A stretch of DNA of 64,000 bases, taken from Pontibacillus chungwhensis BH030062. Its GTDB lineage: Bacteria; Bacillota; Bacilli; Bacillales; BH030062. The stretch spans positions 1-64,000 of the forward strand of contig NZ_AVBG01000010.1 of the NCBI RefSeq assembly GCF_000770675.1, written 5' to 3'. The notes under the pieces are model-generated. The model worked only from the letters and a program-made list of their open reading frames with translations. It had not been told where the DNA came from and ran no database searches. The position numbers and the translations under genes are program-made. Shown here piece after piece: positions 42,617 to 52,595 of the stretch (the stretch's first letter is position 1; every line of letters starts with the position of its first letter).

Positions 42617-43792
42617 ATGAACAACAATCAAGGTCTTAAAATAGACTTTTCACTCATCATGATTTTAGTCGCGATCGCTGCTGTTAGTTGCTTCACGCTT
42701 TACACTATTCAGCCGACGCTTCCTTCTAAGTATGACTACACCAATTTCTTTACGAAACAACTGCAGTGGTATGCACTAGGAACCATTGTTATTGGAGTAG
42801 TGATGTTATTTGATTACGACCGTTTCCGACAGCTTGCCTGGGTATTCTATGGCATTGGTATTATGATGCTACTAATGCTTGAATTCAACGTCCCTTCTAG
42901 CCTTGTTCATGAAAATAACGGGGCACGAAGTTGGTTTAAAATTGCAGGGAACACAATTCAACCTGGTGAATTCATGAAAGTGTTTCTCATTATTTTACAA
43001 AGTCATCTTATTGTTCGACACAATGAAAAACGCCCAACTGAACGAAGCCTGAAGTATGACCTATGGCTTCTTGTCAAACTCGTCGGTGTTGCTCTTCCTC
43101 CGATGGCCCTCATTGCTAAACAACCTGACTTAGGAACGTTCCTTGTGTTAGCTGCTATTACAGCTGCACTCATTCTTGTATCAGGAATTCGGTGGAGAAT
43201 ATTGCTAAGTATTATCGGGATTATTAGTATGGTCACTCTTGTCCTTGTAGGCTTGTTTCAATTTTTCCCTGTGGCGATGGAGAAATTACTCGTTGAATCT
43301 GACTTTGGACACGTAACAGGGCGCTTTTATGGTTGGCTTCAGCCTGAAGAATACGAGGATTACGGCTATCAACTTGTTCGCGCTATGATGGCTATTGGCT
43401 CCGGACAATTGATGGGTAAAGGGATCAACGAAATGCAAGTTTATATCCCAGAGCGCCACACGGATATGATTTTTACAGCCATTGCTGAACAGTTCGGATT
43501 CATTGGTTCGAGCGTCGTGGTCACGCTTTTCTTCCTATTAATTTACCGCATGATTACAACAGCACTTGAAAGCAACGAACCTTTCGGAAGCTACTTGACC
43601 GTTGGACTGATTGGAATGTTTACATTCCAAATCTTCCAAAACATCGGCATGTCGATTCAGCTTCTGCCAATCACAGGCTTGCCTCTTCCGTTTATTAGCT
43701 ACGGTGGTAGTTCTTTGATCACATACATGCTCGCTATTGGGCTTGTGTTAAATGTTCGGTCCCGAACGAGAACCTATATGTTTGATTCGTAA
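42617..43792 (+). CDS. FtsW/RodA/SpoVE-family glycan polymerase
   Basis: A 391-residue SEDS protein with about ten membrane helices. Conserved pieces: NNGARSWFKIAGNTIQPGEFMKV (about 99-121), AKQPDLGTFLVLAA (catalytic-Asp loop region), QLVRAMMAIGSGQLMGKGINEMQVYIPERHTDMIFTAIAEQFGF, and GLPLPFISYGGSSL. SEDS proteins polymerise peptidoglycan from lipid II with a partner PBP. It is RodA-like and stands alone, so it is probably a second RodA paralogue. I start at ATG 42617 (AAGGGA seven bases upstream); further ATGs upstream (42593, 42566) are possible. Confidence 0.92.
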   Translation: MNNNQGLKIDFSLIMILVAIAAVSCFTLYTIQPTLPSKYDYTNFFTKQLQWYALGTIVIGVVMLFDYDRFRQLAWVFYGIGIMMLLMLEFNVPSSLVHENNGARSWFKIAGNTIQPGEFMKVFLIILQSHLIVRHNEKRPTERSLKYDLWLLVKLVGVALPPMALIAKQPDLGTFLVLAAITAALILVSGIRWRILLSIIGIISMVTLVLVGLFQFFPVAMEKLLVESDFGHVTGRFYGWLQPEEYEDYGYQLVRAMMAIGSGQLMGKGINEMQVYIPERHTDMIFTAIAEQFGFIGSSVVVTLFFLLIYRMITTALESNEPFGSYLTVGLIGMFTFQIFQNIGMSIQLLPITGLPLPFISYGGSSLITYMLAIGLVLNVRSRTRTYMFDS

Positions 43793-43831
43793 AAAAGGTG
43801 GAAACGCTAAACAAGCGTTCCCACCTTTTTT
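43791..43831 (+). terminator. Terminator of the RodA-like gene
   Basis: AAAAAAGGTGGAAACGCT / AGCGTTCCCACCTTTTTT, 18 positions with one mismatch, overlapping the stop codon. Confidence 0.92.
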
Positions 43832-43930
43832 GTTCTGGTGAAGTTTAATGTAGGTAGTGTTTATAATATGGGTAGCTAAGTGAAGGGGAAATAGTTAATC
43901 CCGGGGACGTCCGTTGCCAAGAAAGTGCTT

Positions 43931-44057
43931 GGGGTGGAGGGGGGACAACTCGCTTTCCTGCGGGGAGCTGGGGAGCCTCCTCGTTCGCTTTCGCTCTCTG
44001 TGGGGTCTCCCCTAGGCTCCTTTTCCCGCGGGAGTCTCGCAGTCCCCCCTCCATCCC
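43931..44057. repeat. GC-rich fold-back element, copy 3
   Basis: Outer arms GGGGTGGAGGGGGGAC (43931-43946) and GTCCCCCCTCCATCCC (44042-44057) pair over 16 positions with one G-T. The core has CTCGCTTTCCTGCGGGGAGC and CGCGGGAGTCTCGC, in the orientation opposite to copy 1. Confidence 0.88.
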
Positions 44058-44147
44058 TCATGTTCATTAGAAGAACGGACCGCATTTATCCCAGCAGACA
44101 CCCAGATACCAATTGTGGCGAGTTTCCGTTCCTCCCCATACGGCAAA

Positions 44148-44268
44148 GGTGGTCCTGGAAATTGCGAGACTCCTGCGGGAGAAAGAGGTCGACGAGACCC
44201 CGCAGGGTGGTTTTCCCGAGGAGGCTCGACAGCTCGCCCGCGGAAAGCGAGTAATTTCCTGGACCACC
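44148..44268. repeat. GC-rich fold-back element, copy 4
   Basis: Outer arms GGTGGTCCTGGAAATT (44148-44163) and a perfect 16-bp complement (44253-44268). The core matches copy 1 (GCGAGACTCCTGCGGGAG ... CCGCGGAAAGCGAGT). Only about 90 bp from copy 3, inverted relative to it. Confidence 0.88.
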
Positions 44269-44334
44269 ATACTCTCAATTTCAATCAACGGAAACGTTCC
44301 TCTAGCTAACATTCCACTCTAGGAGGTTTATTAC

Positions 44335-45087
44335 ATGAAAAAGATCGATTGTATTGGAGATGTGCACGGTTGTTATGATGAACTGATTGAACTGTTTGAG
44401 AAACTAGGATATAGCACTACAGATGATATACCTCGTCATCCTGAGGGGCGCATTCCTGTATTTGTAGGAGACCTGACTGACAGAGGGCCGGCCTCTCTGG
44501 ATGTGATTCGCCTTGTGTATAAGATGGTTGTAGAGAACAAAATGGCGAAATATGTCCCAGGAAATCATTGCAATAAGTTGTACCGCTTCTTTCAGGGAAA
44601 TCCAGTCAAACAGAAGCATGGTTTAGAGACAACGGTGGCGGAGTATGAGGCTTTATCTGAACAGGAGCAAAAAGATATTAAGGATCAGTTCATGACTCTT
44701 TATGAAGAAGCGCCATTGTACCTTGAGGAGCCTGAAGCTAATGCGGTCGTTGCTCATGCTGGGATTCGTGAAGATATGATCGGGAAGTCGTTTAAGAATA
44801 AAAAGGTGCATACTTTTGTCTTATATGGTGATGTCACGGGTGAGTTTGATGAGTTAGGACGACCGGTGAGACGTGACTGGGCGTATGATTACGAGGGAGA
44901 TCGGTGGATTGTTTATGGCCATACTCCTGTTCGGGAGCCTCGTTTCAAACATAAAACCGTTAATATTGATACAGGGTGTATTTTTGGCGGAGCTTTAACG
45001 TGCTTCCGTTTACCAGAAGAAGCGATTGTCAGCGTCCCTTCTAAACAACCAGAAGTACCAGAGAAGTTCCGTTCATTTGATGATTAA
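44335..45087 (+). CDS. prpE: Bis(5'-nucleosyl)-tetraphosphatase PrpE
   Basis: A 250-residue PPP-family phosphoesterase: [10 protein letters not shown] (about 7-16), VGDLTDRGP (about 43-51), VPGNHCNKL (about 77-85), AHAGIRED and [11 protein letters not shown] supply the two-metal site. PrpE of B. subtilis hydrolyses Ap4A-type nucleotides and affects spore germination. ATG 44335 follows TAGGAGGTTTATTAC. It converges on the pseudouridine-synthase operon, with an intervening hairpin. Confidence 0.92.
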   Translation: MKKIDCIGDVHGCYDELIELFEKLGYSTTDDIPRHPEGRIPVFVGDLTDRGPASLDVIRLVYKMVVENKMAKYVPGNHCNKLYRFFQGNPVKQKHGLETTVAEYEALSEQEQKDIKDQFMTLYEEAPLYLEEPEANAVVAHAGIREDMIGKSFKNKKVHTFVLYGDVTGEFDELGRPVRRDWAYDYEGDRWIVYGHTPVREPRFKHKTVNIDTGCIFGGALTCFRLPEEAIVSVPSKQPEVPEKFRSFDD

Positions 45088-45090
45088 TAA

Positions 45091-45122
45091 AGAGGTTGAG
45101 GCCAATGGTGCGCTCAACCTCT
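45091..45122. terminator. Hairpin between convergent genes
   Basis: AGAGGTTGAG / CTCAACCTCT with a 12-base loop, followed on the minus strand by TTATT. A weak terminator, mainly for the minus strand. Confidence 0.6.
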
Positions 45123-45139
45123 CACATAACCATTTCCTA

Positions 45140-46012
45140 TCAGGTAATAAGGCTTTCCATATCTTCAGGCAAAGGCGCTTCTACATAAATCTCATGTCCG
45201 CTTATCGGGTGAGGAAATCGTATCGAGCTGCAATGTAGCGCCTGTCTGCTGATGCCTTTTTTGATCCCATCATATAAAGAATCACCACGTAAGCTATGCC
45301 CTATATAGTTGAAGTGAACTCTAATCTGATGTGTCCTGCCCGTTTCTAAGCGTATATGAACCAGACTTGTTTCGTTTGTTTCTTTTACCACCTCATAATG
45401 AGTAACCGCGGTTTTCCCTTTCGGATCAACACAACGTTCAATAATCGAACCAGGTGCTCGGTCAATGGGAGCGTTGATCGTCCCCTTTTTCGTCTCAAGG
45501 TGACCTTCTACCACGGCCTGATAATTCTGGTTGATCTCCCCTTTCTCTTGCACCCTGGCTAACAGGGAGTGAACAAATCGGTTTTTCGCCACAAGAACAA
45601 CCCCTGAAGTATCTGCATCAAGGCGTGTTACAACGTGTAAGGTGAAAGGAATACCATGGTGATCGTAATATGCCATGAGCCTGTTGCCCAATGTGTCATC
45701 CAAATGATGCACAGAAGGGATTGTCGCAAGGAATGGGGGCTTATTAAGGATAATGACTTCATCATCTTCATAAAGAACAGAAATGGGTTTATCAATCGAT
45801 GCTAAGTGCCGCCCACGCTCTTCAGCAGGGAAGTGAACAAGTAACTCGTCCCCAGCTTTCACCTTAGCCCTTACCGTAACAGGGGAACCGTTGATCAGGA
45901 TTCCTTGGTCGTACTTAATGACCTTTACCATACGACGCGAAAAAGCTCGTACGTGATATAAATAATCTCGTACGAGCATTCCGTCGTGTTTTGGGTCGAT
46001 TTTGAATTTCAT
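45140..46012 (-). CDS. yjbO: RluA-family pseudouridine synthase (YjbO)
   Basis: A 290-residue enzyme with an N-terminal S4-like part (SRRMVKVIKYDQGILINGSPVTVRAKVKAGDELLV) and the RluA catalytic motif RLDADTSGVVLVAKN (Asp about 138), followed by GRTHQIRVHFNYIGHSLRGDSLYDG. It isomerises specific uridines in rRNA. It is the third gene of the relQ-nadK-rluA set, matching B. subtilis yjbM-yjbN-yjbO. Confidence 0.94.
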   Translation of the reverse strand: MKFKIDPKHDGMLVRDYLYHVRAFSRRMVKVIKYDQGILINGSPVTVRAKVKAGDELLVHFPAEERGRHLASIDKPISVLYEDDEVIILNKPPFLATIPSVHHLDDTLGNRLMAYYDHHGIPFTLHVVTRLDADTSGVVLVAKNRFVHSLLARVQEKGEINQNYQAVVEGHLETKKGTINAPIDRAPGSIIERCVDPKGKTAVTHYEVVKETNETSLVHIRLETGRTHQIRVHFNYIGHSLRGDSLYDGIKKGISRQALHCSSIRFPHPISGHEIYVEAPLPEDMESLIT

Positions 46013-46030
46013 TTCAAAACACCTCTATTT

Positions 46031-46831
46031 CTATCGTTCATCTGCTATGAAGGAATCATGGACCCGCTTCCAGAATGGGAACGGACGGAAACGAGCGAAA
46101 CGCACTTTTTCTTTCGCCACACGGCACTGTATGGACTTCACGTCTGAATACTTCCGCGTAATGTGATCAAGTGTGATCATAAAGCTCTTATCATTTTGCG
46201 GCTTGAGCATGGCTGTATGATGCTTTGGCAAGATCAGCGGAGAACCTACTGTACGGAATACACGATTATTAATCGACGCCATCTCGGCGATTTGAATCGC
46301 TTCAAGAGATGGATGAATAATCGCTCCTCCTAGTGCTTTGTTGTAAGCAGTACTTCCAGATGGCGTTGAAATACACAATCCATCGCCTCGGAAGGTTTCA
46401 AAATGCTCACCCTTTATTTCTACATCAAGTACCACAGAGCCTTCAGCCGTCTTAACTGAGCATTCATTTAACGCAAGGTACTTATCTTCTGGTTCGTCGC
46501 CTTTTGGTCGAATGATAATCTCTAATAAAGGATACTCCACAACTTGAAAAGGTGTCCTTGCGATCTCAATGATTAACTTCTCTAACTCTTTTGGCATCCA
46601 GTCTGCATAGAATCCTAAGTGACCTGTGTGCACCCCTATAAAGGCTGTCTCTTCAAGACGATGTATATATGTATGGAATGCTTCAAGTAAAGTACCGTCT
46701 CCCCCGATTGATATAACAAGATCTGGCTCATCATGGTCCAATTCCAGGTTAAATTCCGTTAAGTAATTTTTCATCTTGGACAGGAATTCATCTGACGCAC
46801 TGTCCCCTTTTGATAAAATCGCAAATTTCAC
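46031..46831 (-). CDS. nadK: NAD kinase
   Basis: A 266-residue NAD kinase: [11 protein letters not shown] (about 44-54), [10 protein letters not shown] (about 69-78), [30 protein letters not shown] (about 149-171). It makes NADP from NAD and ATP. GTG 46831 lies after GGGGGAGAACTCAA. It is the middle gene of the operon between relQ and the pseudouridine synthase, as in B. subtilis (ppnKA/yjbN). Confidence 0.96.
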   Translation of the reverse strand: MKFAILSKGDSASDEFLSKMKNYLTEFNLELDHDEPDLVISIGGDGTLLEAFHTYIHRLEETAFIGVHTGHLGFYADWMPKELEKLIIEIARTPFQVVEYPLLEIIIRPKGDEPEDKYLALNECSVKTAEGSVVLDVEIKGEHFETFRGDGLCISTPSGSTAYNKALGGAIIHPSLEAIQIAEMASINNRVFRTVGSPLILPKHHTAMLKPQNDKSFMITLDHITRKYSDVKSIQCRVAKEKVRFARFRPFPFWKRVHDSFIADER

Positions 46832-46859
46832 TTGAGTTCTCCCCCTTTAAAATTAGGAA

Positions 46860-47495
46860 TCAATCATCATCTGTATCCTTTTGATCATTCTTCTGGCGGA
46901 AGATTGCTTGTGCTTCTTGAATCTCGCTTTTTATTTTTGACATTTCTTCATCTAAACGAAATGCTGCCTCAGAGGCGTTTTTTAAACGGCTCTTCACTTC
47001 AGCTGGAATTTGGCCGCTATATTTATAGTTTAATGAATGTTCATTTGTCGCCCAAAAATTCATAGCAAGCGTACGGATTTGAATCTCAGCAAGCAGTTTT
47101 TTCTCTCCCTCAATGGTTTCAACAGGGTACTCAATAATAATGTGGTAAGACCTGTACCCACTCTCTTTTTTCCTCGTAATATAGTCTTTTTCCTCTAAAA
47201 TATCAAAATCATTGCGCATTCGAATCATGTTTACGACTGCGTATATGTCATCTACAAACTGACAAACGACACGAATGCCTGCTATATCTTGAATTTCATC
47301 TTCAAGATTGGAGTATGGTATATCCTTTTTCCTTGCTTTATCAAGGATACTTGTTATAGGTTTTACCCTACCTGTGACAAACTCAATCGGGGAATGCATG
47401 GCACCATATTCATACTGTGCTCTCATCCCCTTCAATTTCACCTTCAGCTCATCAACTGCTTGCCTGTACGGAGCTAAAAACGTTTCCCAATTCAA
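46860..47495 (-). CDS. relQ: Small alarmone synthetase RelQ/SasB (YjbM)
   Basis: A 211-residue small (p)ppGpp synthetase without a hydrolase domain: VTGRVKPITSILDKARKKDI (about 38-57), DIAGIRVVCQFVDDIYAVVNMIR (synthetase loop), KESGYRSYHIIIEYPV, AEIQIRTLAMNFWATNEHSLNYKY. RelQ-type enzymes make (p)ppGpp from GTP/GDP and ATP as tetramers controlled by pppGpp. I prefer the TTG at 47495 (LNWETFLAPYRQ; AAAGGTGG upstream); the frame is open to a GTG at 47507. Confidence 0.94.
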   Translation of the reverse strand: MNWETFLAPYRQAVDELKVKLKGMRAQYEYGAMHSPIEFVTGRVKPITSILDKARKKDIPYSNLEDEIQDIAGIRVVCQFVDDIYAVVNMIRMRNDFDILEEKDYITRKKESGYRSYHIIIEYPVETIEGEKKLLAEIQIRTLAMNFWATNEHSLNYKYSGQIPAEVKSRLKNASEAAFRLDEEMSKIKSEIQEAQAIFRQKNDQKDTDDD

Positions 47496-47655
47496 TTCTT
47501 GCACCACCTTTTATCCAATCATCGTCTATGTAAATGGGTCACGATATTGGCCTGTGATCTATTGTATCATAAATGATTTCATGATTAATATTTGCAATCT
47601 TTATCCCATTCATCAATAATAGAAATGGCAAATGAGCATTAATGGAGGAATTTGT

Positions 47656-48228
47656 ATGTCACAAGAAATTGAAATCGAATTTAAGAATTTGCTTACAGAA
47701 GAGGAATATGAAGCACTCGTTACTGCTTTAGCCTTTTCCACTGAAGATCGCTTTACCCAAACAAACTATTACTTTGAAACTGATCAGTTTGATCTTAGAG
47801 AAAAACTTGCAGCTCTTCGCATTCGCAAAAAGGGCGATACGTGGACAGCAACATTAAAAGAACCACATGTTGACGGTCTTCTCGAAACGCATGATACGCT
47901 GACAGAAGAGGAAGCTTATAGATGGATGAATGAACAGCCCACAACTGCCCCTAATATAGAGGGTCAGTTAGCATCACTTGGTATCCCATTCAAAAACTTA
48001 AGCTTCAAGGGTGCATTGACAACTGAACGTATGGAGAAAAAGTACGATAACACGCTAGTCGTTCTCGACCGGAGCCACTTTAATAATGTTACTGACTACG
48101 AATTAGAGCTAGAGGCAAATAATGCGAAGCACGGACAAGCTACTTTTGAACAACTTTTACAAAAGCATAACATCCCATCACGAGAGACTCCTAACAAAAT
48201 TCAACGTTTTTTCCAATCTCTACTATAA
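47656..48228 (+). CDS. yjbK: CYTH-domain protein (YjbK)
   Basis: A 190-residue CYTH/triphosphate-tunnel protein: the signature EIEIEFKNLLTEEEY (alternating acidic residues), YYFETDQFDLREKLAALRIRKKGDTWTATLKEP, and RMEKKYDNTLVVLDRSHFNNVTDYELELEA. Such enzymes hydrolyse triphosphates or tripolyphosphate with divalent metal. It starts the rightward yjbK-yjbI-yjbH set, divergent from relQ. ATG 47656 follows ATGGAGGAATTTGT. Confidence 0.93.
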   Translation: MSQEIEIEFKNLLTEEEYEALVTALAFSTEDRFTQTNYYFETDQFDLREKLAALRIRKKGDTWTATLKEPHVDGLLETHDTLTEEEAYRWMNEQPTTAPNIEGQLASLGIPFKNLSFKGALTTERMEKKYDNTLVVLDRSHFNNVTDYELELEANNAKHGQATFEQLLQKHNIPSRETPNKIQRFFQSLL

Positions 48229-48269
48229 ACAGATTTGTTGATTGTTTAAACATCCCGTTGCTACAATAA

Positions 48270-48352
48270 AATCAAACAAACAGGCGTGGTTCCCCTTATA
48301 TAAGGGGGGCGGATCGCCTTCGTATGAAAGTGGCGGAATTCTGCCGCTAAAA
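48270..48352 (+). promoter_or_regulatory. Structured leader upstream of yjbI-yjbH
   Basis: Two palindromic hairpins: CCCCTTATATAAGGGG (48293-48308) and the near-palindrome GGCGGAATTCTGCC about 30 bp later. They lie in the 146 bases between yjbK and yjbI. No T-run follows either, so they may be an operator or an RNA leader rather than terminators. Confidence 0.4.
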
Positions 48353-48374
48353 TAAAAGTAAATGAGGCATTCTT

Positions 48375-48779
48375 ATGAATGATAATCCTGGTACGCTTTA
48401 TGAAGCAATTGGTGGCCCTTCTGCTATTACAAAACTTGTAGAAGCCTTTTACAGCAGAGTTGCCAAACATCCAGATTTACAACCCATTTTTCCTGATGAT
48501 TTCACAGAAACAATCCGTAAACAGGAACAATTTTTAACCCAGTTTCTCGGTGGACCTGCATACTATACAGAAGAACACGGGCACCCTATGTTAAGAGCCC
48601 GCCACTTACCTTTTGAAATTACACCAACCCGAAAGAATGCGTGGTTGTATTGTATGGATGGTGCGCTAGAAGAAGCTGAGATCGAAGAACCTTATAGAAG
48701 TGTTATCTTTGAACGCTTAACACACACAGCCAATCATATGATGAACACACCAGAAACAAGGAAAGGAGAATCGACGTGA
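48375..48779 (+). CDS. yjbI: Truncated haemoglobin YjbI
   Basis: A 134-residue group II truncated globin: [34 protein letters not shown] (about 6-39), [30 protein letters not shown] with the haem-binding His. In B. subtilis YjbI acts with YjbH and has been linked to oxidative protection of biofilm matrix protein. Its stop overlaps the yjbH start by 4 bp. Confidence 0.94.
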   Translation: MNDNPGTLYEAIGGPSAITKLVEAFYSRVAKHPDLQPIFPDDFTETIRKQEQFLTQFLGGPAYYTEEHGHPMLRARHLPFEITPTRKNAWLYCMDGALEEAEIEEPYRSVIFERLTHTANHMMNTPETRKGEST

Positions 48780-49669
48780 GTTTTAAGGCAACTGGGGAAA
48801 ACACTAACACGAACCAAACACCACAATCCCAGTATGGTTTTGTCGACCTTTTAAAGAAGCCGGTTGAGATCTACGTCTTTATCGATCCACTATGCCCTCA
48901 ATGCTGGTCTTTAGAGCCATTTCTGAAAAAACTTACGCTTGAATATGGGAGATACTTTACCATTCGACCTATTATTAGTGGTAAGCTAACTTCTCTTAAT
49001 GCAGAAGCCTTTCAAAAACCTGAAGACCTAGCGAAAGTATGGGAAAAGGTCGCTTCTAGAACTGGGATGAGCTGCGACGGTGATTTATGGTTCGAAAACC
49101 CTGTCTCCTCTCCTTGGATGGCTGCTTTATCAATCAAAGCCGCAGAGCTCCAAGGCAAGAAAGCAGGCATGCGTTTCTTACGCAAAATACAAGAAAACTT
49201 GTTCTTAAATAAGCAAAACATCTCAAACGAAGAGGTCCTGCTTCGTTGTGCTGAAGAAAGCAATCTTGACGTTGAAGAGTTCAAGCAAGACCTTCAATCT
49301 GATTCTGCCAAGCGCGCCCTTCAATGTGATCTTAAACTAACGCGCGAGATGGAAGTTGAGGAAATACCAGCCATCGTCCTCTTCAATCAGGAAGAGGAAG
49401 AAGAAGGCATCAAGATTACAGGTCTTTATCCTTACAACGTGTACGTGAATGTACTTCAAGAAATGATGCAAAAAGAACCTCCCGCCGCCACAAAACCGGC
49501 TCTTGAAGAATTCTTAAAGCAGTATCGTTTCGTAGGTACACACGAAATATCCGTCGTCTTCGACTGGAGCGAGTCGAAAACCGAGTGCGAAATGAAAAAG
49601 CTACAACTCAAACAAAAAGTAGAGAAACATCCCGTGAAATACGGTACGTTTTGGCGCTATATAAAATAA
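48776..49669 (+). CDS. yjbH: Spx adaptor protein YjbH
   Basis: A 297-residue DsbA/thioredoxin-fold adaptor: [23 protein letters not shown] (CxxC, about 39-61), [42 protein letters not shown] (cis-Pro loop). YjbH presents Spx to ClpXP for degradation; Spx is encoded at 57949-58344. GTG 48776 follows AAGGAGAATCGAC. Co-translated with yjbI and ended by a strong terminator. Confidence 0.95.
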   Translation: MSFKATGENTNTNQTPQSQYGFVDLLKKPVEIYVFIDPLCPQCWSLEPFLKKLTLEYGRYFTIRPIISGKLTSLNAEAFQKPEDLAKVWEKVASRTGMSCDGDLWFENPVSSPWMAALSIKAAELQGKKAGMRFLRKIQENLFLNKQNISNEEVLLRCAEESNLDVEEFKQDLQSDSAKRALQCDLKLTREMEVEEIPAIVLFNQEEEEEGIKITGLYPYNVYVNVLQEMMQKEPPAATKPALEEFLKQYRFVGTHEISVVFDWSESKTECEMKKLQLKQKVEKHPVKYGTFWRYIK

Positions 49670-49672
49670 TAC

Positions 49673-49710
49673 AAAAAACCTTCTTTCTAATAACAGAAAG
49701 AAGGTTTTTT
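49673..49710 (+). terminator. Terminator of yjbI-yjbH
   Basis: AAAAAACCTTCTTTCT / AGAAAGAAGGTTTTTT, 16-bp perfect stem, then more T. Confidence 0.93.
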
Positions 49711-49805
49711 TGTGTTTTATTTATCTAACTATATTTTGTATTAAAATATTTAACTAATATGTCATTTCACATCGCATCCACCATTTTCCTTCAGCACATA
49801 AAAAT

Positions 49806-49830
49806 AAGCCAGGCGGGGTAGGCCTGGCTT
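49806..49830. other. Hairpin in the yjbH-to-small-gene intergenic stretch
   Basis: AAGCCAGGC / GCCTGGCTT with a 7-base loop. No T-run and no gene beside it. The rest of 49711-50061 is AT-rich with nothing else recognised. Confidence 0.45.
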
Positions 49831-50061
49831 GATCTATGTCTTTATCTTTAAGACAAAGGGGGATGGGAGAAAGTTTCACGGTCAAACAAAGGGGTTATTG
49901 TTTGAATGTGATCCTTTTCACATATAAATATATCAAGTATCCCTATCGATATCAATATTTTTTTATCACCTTCACAAAAACGTCACATCTATCACCTATT
50001 GCTTGGAAAGTATGGGACATTCCTTACATAGACTAGAATAATACGTAATGGAGGTGCATTC

Positions 50062-50235
50062 ATGAATTTATTCCCTTTATTCTGGATTATCGTTACTCTA
50101 CTTGCTTTTGGGTTCAATTTATTAGGCCTCATGCGCCTCGTTCCTATACTCATTTCTATGCCTTTGTTGTTTATAGCGATCTACTTCACCATCTTCAGCT
50201 TCACCCACCGACGCTCTTTTAGAGGGTTTAAATAG
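50062..50235 (+). CDS. Small two-helix membrane protein (57 aa)
   Basis: A 57-codon gene, ATG 50062 after AATGGAGGTGCATTC. The product has two hydrophobic helices (LFPLFWIIVTLLAFGFNLLG and LVPILISMPLLFIAIYFTIF) and a basic Arg/His end (THRRSFRGFK). This topology is common among small Bacillus membrane proteins. I do not know a family. It stands alone, and a fold-back repeat starts 30 bp after it. Confidence 0.68.
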   Translation: MNLFPLFWIIVTLLAFGFNLLGLMRLVPILISMPLLFIAIYFTIFSFTHRRSFRGFK

Positions 50236-50264
50236 TTTGGGGGCCGTTACGTTTAGAAGTGCTT

Positions 50265-50392
50265 GGGGGTGTCTGGGGAACGACTCGCTTTCCGCGGGCG
50301 AGCTGTCGAGCCTCCTCGTTCGCTGACGCTCTCTGTGGGGTCTCGTCAACCTCTTTCTCCCGCAGGAGTCTCCCCGTTCCCCAGACACCCCC
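50265..50392. repeat. GC-rich fold-back element, copy 5
   Basis: Outer arms GGGGGTGTCTGGGGAACG (50265-50282) and a perfect 18-bp complement (50375-50392). The arms are almost the same as in copy 1 and the core is the reverse complement of that copy. Confidence 0.88.
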
Positions 50393-50569
50393 TGGCCAAA
50401 TATTGTACTTACGGCCCCGCAGTTTAACCAAAAGAGGAAGTTCGACTAAAAGCCCGTCACGTCATATGATAACGTCGAACGAATCCACATCGTGTGCAGC
50501 CACAGAAAAGCGCGTGTTCTCCCCCACCTTACTCTCCTCCCAAGCAAACAAAAACAATTATATAAGAAC

Positions 50570-50600
50570 AAAAGGCGACTCCTGTGGGGAGTCGCCTTTT
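50570..50600 (-). terminator. Terminator of pepF
   Basis: AAAAGGCGACTCC / GGAGTCGCCTTTT, 13-bp perfect stem. Confidence 0.92.
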
Positions 50601-50603
50601 TTG

Positions 50604-52409
50604 TTATTGTTGTTTGATTAGTTTTTCGAACTCATCAAGTTTTTCTTCGAAGACGTCTAGTGCTGCTTCGATTGGTTCTTTTGAGGTCATGTCAACGCCG
50701 GCTTGTTTTAGGACTTCAATTGGGAAGTCGCTGCTTCCGGCTTTTAGGAAGCCTTTGAAACGCTCAACAGCTGGTTCGCCTTCTTTTTGGATCTGAGAGG
50801 CTAGGGCCGTGGCTGCTGAGTAGCCTGTGGCATATTGATATACGTAGTAGTTGTAGTAGAAGTGAGGGATACGGGCCCATTCTAATCCGATTTCATCGTC
50901 TACGACTACATTCTTGCCGAAGTACTTTTCATTTAAATCATGGTACAGTTCTGTTAAACGATCAGCGGTTAGGGCTTCACCGTTTTGTGCACGTTCATGG
51001 ATGTCATGTTCGAACTCAGCAAATTGAGTTTGTCTAAAGACGGTGCCACGGAATCCTTCTAAGAAGTGATTCAGTAAATAGAGTTTATGCTTCTCATCGT
51101 TTGTGTTTTGTAATAAATAATCATTTAACAACGCTTCATTTGCTGTTGAAGCCACTTCAGCTACGAAGATGGAATAGTTTCCATATCGATACGGCTGTGT
51201 ACTTGTTGTGTAGTAACTATGCATAGAGTGGCCTAACTCGTGAGCAAGTGTAAACAGGTTGTTTAAATTGTTTTGCCAGTTCATGAGAATATATGGATTT
51301 GTTCCATAGGTTCCGGAAGAATAAGCACCACTACGCTTCCCTTTGTTTTCATCCACATCGATCCAGCGGTTTTTGTAGCCTTCTTTAATGATTTCGGTAT
51401 ACTCTTCGCCGAGTGGAGCTAGTCCTTTTAACACAGTTTCTTTTGCTTCCTCATAAGGGATATCCATATCAACATCCTGAACAAGATCAGCATATAAGTC
51501 ATACATATGAACGTCTTCTAGGTCTAGAATCTCTTTACGAAGCTCCACATAGCGATGCAAAGCTGGCAAACGATCGTTCACAGCTTCCACTAGATTGTCA
51601 TAAACCTTTTCAGGGATATTGTTAGAATCTAATGCAGCCTGGCGTGCAGAATCATAGTTGCGAACTTTAGCATTGAAATTATGCTTCTTCACAACACCAC
51701 TTAACGTTGAGGAGAACGTATTCTTAAAATCGCCATACGTATCGTACATGGCTTCAAATGCCTGCTTACGTACCGAACGGTCTTTAGACTTCAAAAAACG
51801 TAGATAGCGACCTTGAGTGAGGTCTACTTCATTTCCTTCTTCGTCTTTAAGAGTCGGGAATGTAAGGTCAGCATTGTTAAGCATTCCAAATGTTTGTTGT
51901 GGGTTAGACATAACCTCAGAAGCTTGAGCGAGCAACTCCTCTTCTTTCTCAGAGAGTGTGTGCGGACGAGAGCGCGTAATTTCATTTAACGCGTGCTCAT
52001 ACAGCTTCAGTTCCTCTTTTTCATTGAGGAATTTCTCTACAGTCCCCTCTTCCATTGCAAGGATCTCAGGATCAATATAACTCATCGCGCTACCTACTTG
52101 CGTAAGCAGACTTTCTGCACGGGTATTCATATCTTGATAATGTGAGTTCGTCGTGTCTTGATCATAACGCATGTGCGCATATGTAAATAATTTGCCTACA
52201 CGATTCGCCACTTCATCCTGTAACTTTAGTAAGTTATATAACGTGTCCGCAGACTCATGTAATTTTCCTTTATATTCTTTAATTTGTGGCGTTAATTGCT
52301 TAACAGCTTCAAATTCTTCGTTCCATGCTTCATCTGTTGAAAAGATATCTTCGAGTTTCCAGGTCCGTTCTTCTGGTATTTCATCTCGTTTTGGTAGTTC
52401 TTTAGCCAA
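50604..52409 (-). CDS. pepF: Oligoendopeptidase F
   Basis: A 601-residue M3B metallopeptidase: zinc motif HELGHSMHSYY (about 386-396) with the third ligand in EVASTANEALLNDYLL (about 416-431), and the long helical N-terminal part (ERTWKLEDIFSTDEAWNEEF). It cleaves short peptides in the cytoplasm. TTG 52409 follows AAGGAGGAATTCCA. It lies beside coiA as in B. subtilis (yjbG), where the product can affect peptide-dependent developmental signalling. Confidence 0.96.
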   Translation of the reverse strand: MAKELPKRDEIPEERTWKLEDIFSTDEAWNEEFEAVKQLTPQIKEYKGKLHESADTLYNLLKLQDEVANRVGKLFTYAHMRYDQDTTNSHYQDMNTRAESLLTQVGSAMSYIDPEILAMEEGTVEKFLNEKEELKLYEHALNEITRSRPHTLSEKEEELLAQASEVMSNPQQTFGMLNNADLTFPTLKDEEGNEVDLTQGRYLRFLKSKDRSVRKQAFEAMYDTYGDFKNTFSSTLSGVVKKHNFNAKVRNYDSARQAALDSNNIPEKVYDNLVEAVNDRLPALHRYVELRKEILDLEDVHMYDLYADLVQDVDMDIPYEEAKETVLKGLAPLGEEYTEIIKEGYKNRWIDVDENKGKRSGAYSSGTYGTNPYILMNWQNNLNNLFTLAHELGHSMHSYYTTSTQPYRYGNYSIFVAEVASTANEALLNDYLLQNTNDEKHKLYLLNHFLEGFRGTVFRQTQFAEFEHDIHERAQNGEALTADRLTELYHDLNEKYFGKNVVVDDEIGLEWARIPHFYYNYYVYQYATGYSAATALASQIQKEGEPAVERFKGFLKAGSSDFPIEVLKQAGVDMTSKEPIEAALDVFEEKLDEFEKLIKQQ

Positions 52410-52595
52410 TGGAATTCCTCCTTCAATTCTTGTCTATCATACATTTCTTTTTCGCGTCCCGAAAAACCTTTAAATATTCAGAAAAATTATTGTTTTTTCC
52501 TACTACCATTATACCCGAAACCTTTTTGATCATGCCAAGATGTTGCGTATAATAGGGGGATATTAATAGGATGTCCCGTTACGATAAAAGTGCTT

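Noticed and set aside
43845-44322. Several 64-109-codon frames over fold-back copies 3 and 4
   Set aside because: Same reason: repeat-derived, on both strands, no ribosome-binding sites.
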